Made by a program: the position numbers and the translations under genes
In this document: one piece after another, positions 15,074-27,729 of the stretch
Numbering within the stretch: position 1 is the stretch's first letter
How the letters are laid out: the number at the start of each line of letters is the position of its first letter
NCBI GenBank assembly: GCA_946800325.1
Contig: OX326959.1
Coordinates: forward strand, 40,662,908 to 40,726,907
Direction: 5' to 3'
DNA: 64,000 nucleotides
Source: Luzula sylvatica
Lineage: Eukaryota; Streptophyta; Magnoliopsida; Poales; Juncaceae
The notes under the pieces: model-generated
The model's input: only the letters and a program-made list of their open reading frames with translations
Databases searched by the model: none
Told to the model about the DNA's origin: nothing

Positions 15074-15175
15074 ATATTCCGGTTTATACGGTGCTTTGGA
15101 AACCTGTAATATAATGATTTGCCTTTCTTTGATCCCAATTATGTTGTTATTATGTTTGTCCCTTCCAAACTGAAA
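15074..15175 (+). other. Conserved downstream block (candidate 3' exon), unit 2
   Basis: A pyrimidine-rich acceptor (catttttttcag) directly precedes this block. Gene 2 has cttttcacag before its homologous block at 20870, and similarity begins at the acceptor in both. This pattern fits a spliced terminal exon better than random conserved flank. One frame reads SGLYGALETC here and SGSYGAFVTC in gene 2. Confidence 0.45.
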
Positions 15176-15354
15176 TTATTGAAATTAGTGAAAGTTAGAC
15201 ATGCTTTTCAAGCGTGGATATTAGAATTAATGATCTATGAATAATTATTTAATGTTCTAGTGTGTTTGATTAGCCGAGTAGAAGAAGAGATTCCTTTTGG
15301 CTTCTCAGGTCAAGGTCTTCTTAAAATATTACTTTAGTTCATACATTTAAAGCC

Positions 15355-16525
15355 ACGACCAAGTTTGTAATTACAACAATAGTCATCATAGTTTTGAAAT
15401 TAAAAAAATGACACTCGAATTTATAAAACTTTAGAATTTGTCAAATTTAATTTTCGTTGATATTATTCTTACAAGCCATATTGTACTATTGTAAATACCC
15501 AACAAATATTATATTTTATTGTTAAATCTTAAAAAATTATATTTTCTTTAAAAAATAAAAGTGTACGTCTTAAAAAAATTATAAAATAATATATCTAATA
15601 GAATTTTATTTCGGAAATGAAAATCATATTTTCAAAAATATTTTGTACAAAAAATGATTACATTTCGGTATAAAATTATATTCTCATTGCGATAATTTGA
15701 AAAATGATATTACATTTTTTATACAATATGTTTTAGTTTTTCTCAAATATAATTATTAATTTATAATACTTATATCATTTTTGAAAATATTTGCAAAAAA
15801 AAAAAATATTTTAAACCATTTGCGATTTCTTCAAATTACTAATGATAAAAATATTTGTGATTTTCTACAAATTATATTTTCTTTAAAAAATAAATGTGTG
15901 CCGTGTACAAAAATTTTAAAATATTTTTAGTTTTCTACGAATTAGTCACTACCTCTCGCAATATCATTACTAATTTTTAGAAATCGCAAATGGTTTAAAT
16001 TATAATTTGTTTTTGCAAATATTTTCAAAAATGATAAAAATATTATAAATTATTTTATAATAATATTTATATTTGAGAAAACAAAAAAATATTGTATAAA
16101 AATATTATAAAAAAAATGTAATATGATTTTTCAAATTAGAACAATGAGAATATAATCTTATACTTAAATGTAATAATTTCTTGTATAAAATATTTTTGAA
16201 AACATGATTTTTATTTGCAAAATAAAATACCATTAGATATTATTTTGTAAAATATGAATATTATTAGTATGCGCACATTTATTTTTTAAAATAAATATGA
16301 TTTTGTAAGATTTAACAATGAAATATAGTATTTACTTTGATATTTATTTTTCTTCAATAATATATATGTTGTGTACATGCAATGATATAATATGGGGGTG
16401 CAATATCAATGAAAAATAAATTGATGAACTCTCTATTTTAGAAAAGTGCGAGGGCGTCATTTTTACTATTTCAAAAGTGTGATGGTTATCCTTGTAATTA
16501 TAAATTTATTTGTCTATAAACAAAA
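15355..16525. mobile_element. Long inverted-repeat (foldback/MULE-like) element
   Basis: Bases about 15355-15850 and 15970-16525 are inverted copies of each other (arms near 500 bases, imperfect). Examples are tttgtaattacaa against ttgtaattataaa, and tctcattgcgataatttg against its reverse counterpart at about 16130. The ends carry tttaaagcc / tctataaac. There is no transposase. A truncated arm lies at 12661-13035. Long terminal inverted repeats suggest a Mutator-like or foldback element, but I could not define a target duplication. Confidence 0.6.
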
Positions 16526-17413
16526 AAAATATCCCTTAAAAGATTCTGTGATCTATTAGGGTCCCATGAAAAGACTGGACTTATTCTCTTTTGTTACGAG
16601 TAATGATGGTAAGTTGTAACCTCAGATACTTATCATCCTCCAATTTAACTTAATCTGACATGATTGACTATTAGTTATATAAATCAATTATTACTTTTTT
16701 TTTTTTTAACTATCATGTTATCATGTTAATCATATGAGTTAACTAGGATACAGAGGAGGTTGTGATGGTGAAATATAGAGGCCTGGTATAGAAATGACAA
16801 TCCGAGGCTCGGACCGATTTTCGAATCGTTTCGATTTACAGGTTATTCGGTCTCGAGTCGTTTCGATTTTCGAATCATTCGGATTCGTGTCATTCGATTT
16901 CAGTTCGGCTTCAATTTATGTTCTTTGATCTTTTGACATTTTTCGATTTGGGTGGGATCCGAATTCGGATCGGTCAAGTCATCATTTCAGGTCGATCATA
17001 TTTTGTCAACTCTAATAGGGTATGATGCGTAAAAGTTAACATACATGTTATGGATCTAATTTTTTTGAATTAACTATATGATCGCCATTTAGTGTCAATT
17101 TTTTTGAAAGTAAAAAGTAAATGGATTTTATAAGTTAATAACTTCATAATTTAAGTGGTCCAATGAATATTTGAATAAATTATGACTCATTAGTTCAGTC
17201 CTAGTTCAGTCCCACTTGAAAAATTTAAGAGACAAAACTTTAATATTAATAAACTTACCTCATTGAATGTGTTCTTCTTTTATGTGTGATTCAGAACAAT
17301 TCTCGTTCTTTTTCACTGTTTATATATATATAGACTAACTACTTAATTATTCTCGTTCTTTTATGTGTGATTCAGAACAATTCTGATTCAGAACAATTCT
17401 TCTTTTATGGCGG

Positions 17414-17418
<5 letters not shown>

Positions 17419-17503
<85 letters not shown>

Positions 17504-17530
17504 CGCGTGCGTGCGTGCGTGCGCGTGTGT
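17419..17530. repeat. (AT)n followed by GC/GT alternating tract
   Basis: About 80 bases of alternating AT pass directly into about 32 bases of gcgcgcgtgcgtgcgtgcgt type. The whole is an alternating purine-pyrimidine tract. It lies in unit 2 of the tandem duplication and is missing from unit 1. Frames reading through it are artefacts. Confidence 0.95.
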
Positions 17531-17648
17531 TCTCGATATCCTCGCATAGTGGCGGATTTTATCAGAATTTCTTGAAGAAGACAAATGAAAGATTGTATCT
17601 GAAATTATCTTGCATCAATTTTTTTTTTTGGAGGAAAGGGCAAAAGTA

Positions 17649-18120
17649 AATTTTATATTGTTATACTGATAATATATACCAAATCACTAGATATATATAT
17701 TGTTCGGCAAAATTTTTGAAGAGACGACGGTCTCCTCTGTCCCCCAGTTAAGATCCGTTCCAACTCTCGCGTGTATATTATATAACTATACATACGTAAT
17801 AAGAGTTATATACGGTGTTTTCAAATCTCACTCAAACATTATTGATACGTCACAAAGATTATTAATTAGACTGATTATTAGTTCATTTAATCATTAATTA
17901 ATCGGTTAATTAAATTGACATGTTAATTAACAGGTACTAATATTTATATATGAAACTTTATATATGAAACTGAATTGACACTTCAATTAAACGAATTTCG
18001 TTGACAGACGTTTATCACTTCAATTAATTATCTTCGATTTACACATCAACACCGTTGGAACGAGAGTGAAGGGAGGGGAAGGGCACCGTAACATTTCCCA
18101 TATGATAAGGCTGGCCGACC
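17649..18120. other. Intergenic region upstream of DUF247 gene 2
   Basis: AT-rich with repeated ttaatta / cacttcaatta words around 17870-18030. No gene or transposon is recognised; it probably contains the promoter of gene 2. Confidence 0.4.
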
Positions 18121-18128
18121 CACTACAT

Positions 18129-18135
18129 TATAAAT
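18129..18135 (+). promoter_or_regulatory. Putative TATA box of DUF247 gene 2
   Basis: TATAAAT lies about 85 bases before the leader uORF, a distance similar to that in gene 1. The match is short and AT-rich surroundings make chance likely. Confidence 0.4.
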
Positions 18136-18212
18136 CATTTTCACCTAGTAGCAATTGTCAGAGAGAAGAGAGGGAAGTTTGGGCGTGACTGAGGACGAAT
18201 TTCTTAGCATTC

Positions 18213-18224
18213 ATGGAAACTTGA
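18213..18224 (+). promoter_or_regulatory. Three-codon upstream ORF in 5' leader, gene 2
   Basis: ATG GAA ACT TGA (Met-Glu-Thr-stop) stands just before the leader-intron donor, as in gene 1 (Met-Glu-Ser-stop). Confidence 0.5.
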
Positions 18225-18240
18225 AACTCAAATTTTAGAT

Positions 18241-18734
18241 GTAAGATTCACCTTACTCCTTCATTATTCTTTTTGTGCTACTCTTTTGCAGTTTTAGTTT
18301 ATTACGATTTGAACCCCATGCTGAACAAACTTGTGATGGTTGTCAGCAGTTGCACAGTACCAGTTGCTGGATTCATCACTTGGCCATGTTACGTTGGTTT
18401 CCAACAATTTAATAAAAAAATATTAGTTTCCAACAAAAATACTTTGTGCTCGACCTTTAATAGTTCTGCCGATTGATGGGATTTGGATGGGATTTGGATA
18501 GGATTTGAGTAATATCCAAATCGAAATCCGATATAGAATTGAATTCCGGATGCAAATGTAAATCCATTGGAACATCAAGATTTATGTGAATTTAGTTTAT
18601 AATTTAGATCTGATTTTTATTCACTTCAAAATAATCTATCCCATTTTTGAAAGTAAATACCTTGTCCCCAATTTCTTAATTGATTAACCCTATATGAAAT
18701 TCCTAACACGGTTTTTTTTTTACCTTTTTACTAG
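18241..18734 (+). other. 5'-leader intron of DUF247 gene 2
   Basis: The donor GTAAGA at 18241 follows ttttagat, and the acceptor tttttactag ends at 18734. Sequence after the acceptor aligns with gene 1. The intron is 494 bases, against 149 in gene 1. The 67-codon frame inside it (18273-18476) has no recognisable signature. Confidence 0.5.
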
Positions 18735-18804
18735 TAAAAGATGGCTTGAGAGACTTCACAAGAATAAATACCGAAAAAGTTATTAATTAAGGAAAAAAGT
18801 AAAT

Positions 18805-20411
18805 ATGGCTCAATTAGGTTATAGTGATATCAAAATAACAATTGATATCGATGATCCCGTGACGATCTCTATCAAGAAGGAGATCGAAAATGATCAGTAC
18901 GACCCATCAGAAAGCAAGCCATCCACCATTTTTCGAATGCCTTCATATGCCCGAGAGAGAAACAAGAACTTGTATGAGCCACGGGTAGTCTCGATTGGGC
19001 CATATCATCAGGGTGCGGCCCACCTCAAAGCCATGGAAAAACAGAAAAGGCGTTATGTACAGAAACTCCAACACGATAACCCTAGCATGCCATTGGATGA
19101 GTATGTTCGACAAATACGGAAATTGGAGAGTGCTGCGCGGGAATGCTATTATGAGGGAATCGATCATATGAGCAGCGATGAATTTATAACCATGCTGGTG
19201 CTAGATAGCATATTTATCATTCACGTAGCTGTGAGTTGGATGTTCCCAGATCCCAATGATAGAGATATTGTTTGGGATATCTCTTGGAACATGCCTCTAA
19301 TAAAGACTGATCTTTTGTTGTTGGAGAACCAGATCCCTTTTTTCGTTCTTGAGGAAGTGTTCAAACTTTATTCAACCACCGATGAAGATCGGTATAGTTC
19401 CTCATGCGCAACCCCGTCAAACTTTGACACGTCGAGTCAAGAGAGTGATTCCGAAAAGGCTACCCTATTCGAAGTGCTGGTAGGGTTTCTAGATCATGGA
19501 GATGACAATTACCAGATACCGGGTCCAGATAGAAATTTTGCTCATTTACTCAATTTCTACTACGACTGCTACATGTCCATACAAGAGCGTAAGAAACCCT
19601 TACTCGAAAAGCCCAAACCTAAGAAGATATTCCCTTCTATCTCCTCCAGCATTAGAAGGTTGACCATGAAGAAAAACTGTGCATTGGGGACTACTACACG
19701 TTTGCCGAGAATGATTCCGTGTGCAACCGAGCTTAAAGAAGCAGGAATAACATTCAAAAGATCCGATTCCAATAGTATTTATGGCGTAAATTTTTCTAGC
19801 GGGGTTCTGAAAATCCCGTATATTAGTATTGGGGAGAACGCAATGCCTCGAATAATGAATCTCATAGCGTTCGAACAATGTAGTTGTCAGGACCAGGAGC
19901 AAAGACCCTTCACGAGCTACGCGGTATTAATGGATTGCATAATAAATACGCCAAAGGATGTGCTCATATTGCAACAAGCAGGGATAATAGAAAACAAACT
20001 GGACGACGAGAACAAGTTGGCCATGTTTTTCAACCAATTGAGGTATTTTTTTCGTTTCATAAAGAATAAAAAAATGACCCTAAAATGAAAAATCATTTTT
20101 CATAACCACACCTTTTGATTGTACAATTAGAAACTACAACTTGTAGTATCAATTATTAATCAAGAGGAACTACTCCATTGATCAGGTACTGCTGCATTCT
20201 GGACTACGAGAAGCACCACTTGGCTGGTTTATTCCAAGAAGTGAAGAAATATTGTGACTCAAAGTGGCCGAAATATAGGGCGAAACTATGCCGTAAACAC
20301 TTCAACAGCCCTTGGACGATTATCTCTCTCATTGGTGGAGTTCTTCTTTTGTTTTTGGCTGCAGTTCAGACTGGCTACGGAGTTTTATCATATTATCGGC
20401 CCCCGAACTAG
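18805..20411 (+). CDS. DUF247 (UPF0481) membrane-anchored protein, gene 2
   Basis: Exons are 18805-20042 and 20186-20411; the GT/AG intron splits an Arg codon exactly as in gene 1. The spliced product has 487 residues. It carries the same ordered motifs: PRVVSIGPYHQG, ECYYEGIDHMSS, EFITMLVLDSIFII, LLLLENQIPFFVLEE, a Ser/Thr-rich linker, CATELKEAGITFKR, GVLKIPYIS, NLIAFEQC, SYAVLMDCIINT and a C-terminal hydrophobic anchor (WTIISLIGGVLLLFLAA). By eye it is about 70% identical to gene 1, so it is an older duplicate than copies 3 and 4. The frame is free of stops and no shift is seen. It lacks a signal peptide; DUF247 proteins are generally held to be anchored by the C-terminal helix. Function is unknown. 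The neighbouring copies make this a DUF247 cluster. Confidence 0.9.
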
Positions 20412-20869
20412 AAATTACGTAGTGAAATAACATTTCATGTTTTCCAAGTCGATCATTTGGCTTTTTCAGTAGTGTCTTAATTCTAAATTATGTGTGGCTT
20501 TGTGAGTTGTTATTAATTTGTTATGAACTATATATGTTTCTTTTTTTTTATTGTCCGAAGACAATCACAATAAATGCATTGTTACCTTCAATTATATTTG
20601 TGTCTCCCCAACAAAAATTGCAACTTAAGTGGATATGAATTTCGTGATGGTATGTTCTATGTAAATATCAATCCTTTTATGGCTTGTATGACTATGAGTT
20701 TAGATATTTTTAGTTTTACAGCTGAACATTTTTAACAAGTAGACAAACAAACCCATAAATTTTTGCTTCGATTCTAAGGGAACTTGAAAACAAAGATAAT
20801 GCTCAATGAGAATATTTTAGTTAACATAGCAACTACTCTCTGAGTTGATTGGGAATCATCTTTTCACAG

Positions 20870-20970
20870 ATTCCGGTTCATACGGTGCTTTTGTAACCTG
20901 TACTGTAGTGCTTTGCTCAATTTTGTTGTATTATATTTGGCCCTTCCAAACTGAAATTATTGGAAGTATA
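20870..20970 (+). other. Conserved downstream block after gene 2 (candidate 3' exon)
   Basis: It starts directly after a cttttcacag acceptor and shares attccggtt, tacggtgctttt and cccttccaaactgaaattat with 15074-15175. It lies about 460 bases after the gene 2 stop codon. The donor of such an intron could not be fixed. Confidence 0.45.
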
Positions 20971-23064
20971 AAGATGCTTTTGCTGCGTGGATTTATAATT
21001 AATGATCTATATAACCAACCACGATTTAATGTGATTTTCATCAATATCCAAAGAACACACTAGCCAAGCGTCACTCAAATGGTCCCAGACCCTTCCCTTC
21101 CTCAAGTCAAGGTCTTCTAAAATTTGCAACTAGTTAATGTTTACAAGACTTTTGTGGTATTAGGGGTCCCGTGAAAAGACTAGTCTTTTTTTTTAGTAGG
21201 GAAATTTTACTATGTCCCCATATTCCCCCAGCTATTCACGATTGAATCATACTAACATTTGCAGTTAATTGGGTGCTCCTCACTTGAGACCATAAAGTCA
21301 CCCACATTTAATTCCTCTTACCATTTATTTCTTAATAATCATTCAATAGTTTTTTCCTCTGTTGTAATTAATAGCAACAATAATTCTTGTTTTTGTTTGT
21401 CTCTATTAACTTTCGATTGCTTCATAATGCCAAACATATTGCATTCATTTCATCTAATTTAACCACTTCTCTTTCATACTAAATTGACTTCTATTTTTAA
21501 GGTACATTAACTGTCAATTAGGTTCTCAAATAATTTGTTTTGAACTAAATTCAGTTCAACTTTTCCAACAAATCCACAATTTCAAGTTTCACTCATTCAC
21601 CTATTCAAAAGACCCGACATTTTGCACTCGGAGACACAAAGTATCGGTGGAGCGAAGCAAGGAATGGACCTCGATTGTGCATTGTATACTGTCAAAGTGA
21701 TTGACTGCGTAATGAAAAATACAGAGTGAAGTATTGTATTTTGTTTAAGACTATGTTTTGTAAACTCTGAAGAATATGGTTTGTATTTTGGTGTTATTAA
21801 CTTGTTTAATATCGACATTCTGGTATTGTAGGACCTTTAGAGATATATATTCGCATTACTCATTCTGTTATTGTAGAAACTTTAGAGAGATATATTTGCA
21901 TTACTTCTTTTCACCGATCTTGGCTTTAACAATTAATCAGTACATGTGTATTTACTATTATTTTATGAACCAACATATTCAATGCAAAATAATTTAATGT
22001 GATACTTCTTTGTGGATAAATAATACATTATGAAAAATTAGAAATATAATAATATGACTTAATAATTAATTTTGATCACCAAATTAACTAAATACAATTC
22101 ATATTACCAACAAATACAATAACTCCCTCTATTCAAATATTAACTCAATATGCGTGCAAGCACCAAATCCAATTTAACAAATCCATGATTCATCTAGGAC
22201 AGAATAATTAAACAATAATTATAATCAATATACTATTCACTATTTCAAATCTAAAAGAAAATCGCCTAGCCGAATGTTCCGGTTTCAAACAGCATGCACA
22301 ATGCACCTTTTAGCATGAACATCAGTATCGTATTGCACAACAATGCACATAAAAGATAATGAATACGGAGCACCAATATAATAATGTTCCGATTATATCC
22401 ATAATTCATCCATCATTGATCAAGTGTGCCTTGAAACTCTAAAATTGAATAATTTCAGTCAATTGACTATCAACCAGAGGAACCAAACACTTCAAATTAA
22501 CACCCAATTTGTAAGGTACATTAGTATTAACGAGATGGAAATCCATCTATGTTATTTTTCCATTAAACCAAATATTATTACAAATATAATGTACCTCCAT
22601 GTTAGGTTAAAGAAAATGAATATTCCTTTCCAATAGCATGCACAATGAACCTAATTATGGCATAACGCAATCGATAAGGTATAATTAACTTTTAGTCAAT
22701 TCCTTCAGTAACAATTTAAAACACAAATATACCTGAAATTAATGCATATTGCTCGTGATTAGCTTTCAATTAGCGGCCAATTGCCAGGAAATTAGATCCA
22801 TCTTTAATCATGGGTTCAAAATTACATTTCAATACAGTTATTAGCTTCCAATCGTCATTCAACGCAAAATACCTAACAATGCAGTAAAAATATATGGAAT
22901 TAAAACAGTGCTTCCCAACAAATTGACTAATAAAGTAAAAATTATGCTAGGCCTAAATTGAAGAAAAAGTTATTTACATATTAGTGCTTAGTGCATAGTA
23001 AAATTATGCTAGGCCTAAATTCCTTACATGTCTTATTCCCCTTCCATAATAGTAGTTCCTCTCG
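20971..23064. other. Intergenic, AT-rich
   Basis: No gene is seen. Two small direct duplications occur: about 21825-21862 with 21867-21905 (ttattgtagaaactttagag type), and 22938-22961 with 22999-23021 (aaattatgctaggcctaaat). Confidence 0.5.
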
Positions 23065-24615
23065 CTTTTTTTTTTGCCGTCATAGATGGAGGATTTGACT
23101 TGTTTTGGAAGATTCTTATGTGACGCTCCTTTCAAATTTGTCACGTTACGGCTGCCCATAGGACGTCTCAATCTTTTCGACGGCCCTACGTAATATATTT
23201 CTATTATATCTCCATGTTTCTCTTAAGTCTAATGAGGGGGTGTAGCGGTTTGTATAATTCGAGTTTCGCTCGATTATTTGCCATACCGCTAGTGTTAATG
23301 AACAATTGGCCAAAAGGTGGTTTGCCGTTCATCTTCCCTCAAACAAAGTTTGCAAGTTTTAGGATGCGGCCATCCTTTTTTAATTAAGATAGCAATCGTG
23401 TTTAGCCTTTGTAGTAATTCAAGCCATATGAAAGTCTTGATTTTTGACGGAATCCTAGTATTTCATGGTCTAATTGTTCATTTTTCCTTTACCCCGGATC
23501 TCTAAGGATGGAATATGTGGAATGGGATGAGAAAAGACCATTTTTTGACCATTTGTAGGTTATTGTTTGGTTGTTTGTATTCGTTTCAATGGTTGCCATG
23601 TATGTTGGAAGTAATTGTTAGGGTTAGTCTACCTCCCATGTATAGTAGTCTCCTCTTCCAAAAGCTCACTATTTCTTGTATTTTCTTTATTAGAGATATG
23701 AATTCTATTTTTTTCGCTTATAATAGGAAAGTGACAATCCTAAGTATTTGATCGGGATTTCTTTTCTCTGACATTTTAATATTCTCGCAATCGTGACATC
23801 AAGCAAACGCGGGATGTTGAAGGGGGTGTATCCCATTTTTCCAATTGATTTCTAGCCTCGTTATTTTGGTAAACATTTCTATTGCGAATGAAATATTTTT
23901 TTAGATTTTGCAGTGACGCCTCTGAAAATAGAAGGGTGTCATCAACAAATTGTAATAGTTGGTTGTTTATGCTAGACACGAAAGATAGCATTGGACTTAT
24001 TTTAGTTACAAATACTTGTAAGATATCTTTGGCCAAGTCAAATAGTAGTGGAGACAATGGGTTACCTTGCCTTGTGACTTTTTGGTGGAAAAAATATGGC
24101 GATATTTTTCTGTTAATCTTTATCGCAGAGGATGACGAGATTAAGAGATTTCGGATCCACTCGATCCATTTTTCTGAAAATCCTTTTGCCTCGAGCTAGT
24201 TCAGGATGAAGTCCCATGATATGTTATGAAATACTTTTTTTATATCGAATTTTTAGCATTAATGCCGGTATTTTGCTTTTTTGTAATAGTTTATTAGTTC
24301 TCTCGCTACTTGGTATGATTCGGCCGCGAACCTCTCTTTTATAAAGGTCGATTGGTTCGTGTGGACTAGCTTTTCCATGAACGTGTTCAATCTTGTTGCT
24401 AGTATCTTAGTTATTAGCTTAATCGGCGAGTTGATCACACTTATTGGTCTAAATTCTTCAATTTTTTCGCCCCATTAATTTTGGGGACCATAGTTATGTT
24501 TGCTTGGTTTATCCTCCAAAGGTCGAGCTTATTTTCTTGGAAGTGATCGATCATTTTCATGAAGTCGTTCCTTATCGTGTCTCAAAAGGACCTCATGTAC
24601 TCGACCGACATTCCA
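23065..24615 (-). mobile_element. LINE (L1-type) remnant, reverse transcriptase pseudogene
   Basis: Read on the minus strand from about 24600, broken frames give a non-LTR reverse transcriptase in order: FRPISVINSPIKLITKILA (about 24450), the region before the active site, then GNPLSPLLFDLAKDIL and the catalytic LLQFVDDTLLFSE (within 23776-24057). A GGRLTL segment follows (about 23620), then a zf-RVT-like part (KTFIWLELLQRL, about 23430). Several stops and frameshifts are present. A poly-T run at about 23067-23076 on the plus strand is the poly-A tail. The 5' end is truncated and abuts the satellite array. Confidence 0.8.
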
Positions 24616-26739
24616 TCGAAATTACAAAAATACAAAAAGTGAAATCTAACATCTTAAAAAAAAATCTATAATATCTTTCGAAAAATGCAAAAAATGAAGT
24701 CTAAAACAAGCAAAATACATTATTTTAATGTTATTCCTCAAAATACTCTTCAATTGAAGACTAACACATGAACATTTCAAAAAATTCAAAAAAATATAGA
24801 AATGCAAAAAATGAAGTGTAACACTTGAAAAAAAAACAATTATCATATTTTCTTAATAATTCAGATATTTATGTCTAAAACGAGCAAAATATTTATTTTT
24901 CGTGTTTTCCTCAAGAAACTCCATAATTGAAGACTAACATAAGCAAATTAATATTTTATCGAATTTTTTTGCAAAAGGTGAAATGTACCACCTTCAAAAA
25001 ATTCAATTGTAATATTTTTCTAAAAAATTCAAAATAGATGTCTTAAACGAGTAAACTAATTAGTTTTCATGTTATCTTTAAAAAAACTATGAAATTTAAG
25101 ACTAACACAAGCAAATTCCTATTTTTTCGAAAAAATGAAAAAAAAATGCAAAAAGTGAAGTCTAACACCTTCAAAAAATAAATCTATAATAAGCTTCATG
25201 AAAATGACCAATTGAACTCTAAAACAAACAAAATACTTAGTTTGAATGTTTTTTCTAAAAAAACTCTTTAATTAGAGACTAACACATGCATATTCACAAA
25301 AAATTGTAGAAATATAAAAAGTGATGTCTAACACCTGGAAAAAAAATTATCATATTTTCTTAATAATTCCAATATTGATGTCTAAAATGAGCAAAATACT
25401 TAATTTTCATGTGTTCCTAAAAAAAAATTCCATAATCGAAGACTAACACTACAATTTTTTATTTTTTCGAAAAAATTGCAAAAATGCAAAAAGTGAAGTC
25501 TAGCATCTTTATTAAAATCAATCTTTGTAAAATTCCATAATTTAAGCCTAACACAAGTAAAGTTCTATTTTTTCAAAAAAAAATGAAAATATGCAAATAA
25601 TGAAGTCTAACACCTCGAAAAAAAAAGTATAATATGTTTCAAAAAAATGCCAAAATTGAAGTTTGTAACAAGCAAAATACTTAATTTTAATGTTTTTCCT
25701 AAAAAAAAACTTTTTATTTCAAGACTTCTTAATACATGCACATTTCAAAAACATTATAGAAATGCAAAAAGGAAAGTCTAACACCTAAACACAAATTAAT
25801 TATCATATTTTCTTAATAATTCCATCATTGATGTCTAGAACGGGCAACATATTTAATTTTAATGTTCTCCTCAAAAGCAACTCCGTAATTGAATAATGAC
25901 ACAAGCAAATTACTATTTTTTAGAAAAAAATTCAAAAATTAAAAAGTGAAATCTAACACCTTCAAACAAATCAAATGTAATATTTTTCTAGAAAATGTCA
26001 AAATTAATGTCTAAAACGTGCAAAATAATTTATTTTCATGTTATCTTTAAAATACTCCGAAATTTAAGACTACCACAAAATATTTCTATTTTTTCTTAAA
26101 AATAAAAAAAAATGCAAAAAGTGAAGTACGCCTTCAAAATATTAAATCTATAATACGTTTTAATAAAATGCAAAAAATTGAAGTCTTTGACAAGAACAAT
26201 ATATAATTTTAACGTTTTTCCTCAAAAAAGAAAACTATTTAATTGAAGACAACACATGCACATTTCAAAAAAATGAAATGCAAAACTAAAATCTAGCACT
26301 TGAAAAAAAATCAATTTTCATATTTTCTTAATAATTCTAATATTGATGTCTAAAATGAGCAAAACACTTAATTTTTATGTTTTCCTCAAAAACAAATTAT
26401 GTAATGGAAGACTAACACTAGCAAATTTCTATATTTTTGAAAAAATTTCAAAAATGCAAAAAGTGAAGTCTAGCACCTTAAAAAAAAAATCAATTATCAC
26501 AATTTTATAAAAAAATGTCAAAATTGATGTCTAAAACGAGCAAATTAATCAATTTTCATGTTATCTTTAAAAAAACTCCGAAATTTAAGACTAACACAAG
26601 AATATTTCTATTATTTCATAAAAATTTAAAAAAGTGAAGTGCAACACCCTACAAAAATCTATAATATGTTTCAATAAAGTAATAAAATGGAAATCTAAAA
26701 CAAGAACAATACATAATTTTAATGTGTTTTCTCAAAAAA
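24616..26739. repeat. Satellite array with trimeric higher-order repeat, left part
   Basis: AT-rich monomers of about 165-180 bases follow one another, each with 'aaaaagtgaagtctaacacc' and 'gactaacac' type words. Three monomer types alternate as C-A-B. C has 'ctataatatgtttcaaaaaa' (about 24665, 25187, 25626, 26147, 26660). A has 'atcatattttcttaataatt' (24840, 25345, 25798, 26310). B has 'gtaatatttttctagaaaa' (25005, 25975, degenerate at 26490, truncated at about 25510). A-to-A distances are about 509, 453 (shortened B) and 512. Non-coding. Confidence 0.85.
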
Positions 26740-27729
26740 TGAGAGTTAGTTAGTTATCTAAACGATAGTTTCGTGGGACGGGATTAGTCGTATAAGAGTA
26801 GTAAACGTCGTATCACCCCAAACTTATCTTATATTAATGCAATTTCGAGATTTTAAATTTTCTCATTTGCATTTACCTTATATGAAAACTATGTGCGGGT
26901 TGTGTAATATGATTACATGAACCCTGATTTGAGATTGTGTGGACGTCGACATAATCGATGACTATGTGCAGCGAAACCGTCACACCTAAAATTTCATTTC
27001 TAAACATCCCTTGTCGTGGGTCAGTTTGCTTAAGAGAGAAGCATTTCTATTATCAGATAATAGACTGAAAGCGTACACTAGTACGTTAGCCGAGGAGATG
27101 ATTATGTTTTGCTAAGCATAGGACAAAGTGTTTGTCGAATCGGGAACGTAGATATATGCTAGGTGACATGTATTGGATATGACCAAAGCCTCGAGACCAT
27201 GACATGGGTTAGTCATTATAGATGGACTCGCGTCGAGTAGGGTGTTAGGTTCTTCACACTTGAGGGGACCATTGATTGCGTTACGTGCGTAACACAATGC
27301 TTTGATATGACCTTACGCCTGCCGTTACAGGGGACTAAAACGGTCATCATTGGGTATTGTCCGAAACACGGAATTCAATATGAGTCTCCAAGATAGAAAT
27401 TGTTTATTCCGAAAGGAATAGATATCTCTTAGGCGTCGCTCAATGAATTGATTAACGAAAACTATGGCCATAGTCAATGATATTAAAGATTAATATCAAT
27501 TGTAATTTTTTAACTCAATTCGGAATCGGGGAATAAGTATAGTTAATCAAACGATAAGAATGACTATCACTATGCCTTTTGATTAACGGATATCGCGTAA
27601 CAAAAGAACTAATAACCGCTATTCGAGATAGGCACAATGATCACAATCATTTTTCGTTTTAACATGGGTAGCCATGATGGAGTGATTAGATCCCGCTCAT
27701 GGGTATGTAGTGCCTTGGAAACAGCCTAC

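Larger units (their letters stand above)
11437..17648. repeat. Tandem duplication of gene 1 last exon plus 3' flank
   Basis: Unit 1 (about 11437-14141) and unit 2 (about 14142-17648) align from within exon 2 through the 3' flank, an inverted-repeat element and a TTCGG-rich block. The junction at 14141/14142 joins the unit-1 end (ggacaaacagt) to the middle of exon 2 (aaatactgcgag). Unit 2 ends at the equivalent ggcaaaagtaaa. Unit 2 is longer because it keeps both arms of the inverted repeat and carries an expanded microsatellite. Confidence 0.8.

Noticed and set aside
18273..18476. 67-codon frame upstream of DUF247 gene 2
   Set aside because: It sits in the predicted leader intron and is not shared with gene 1.
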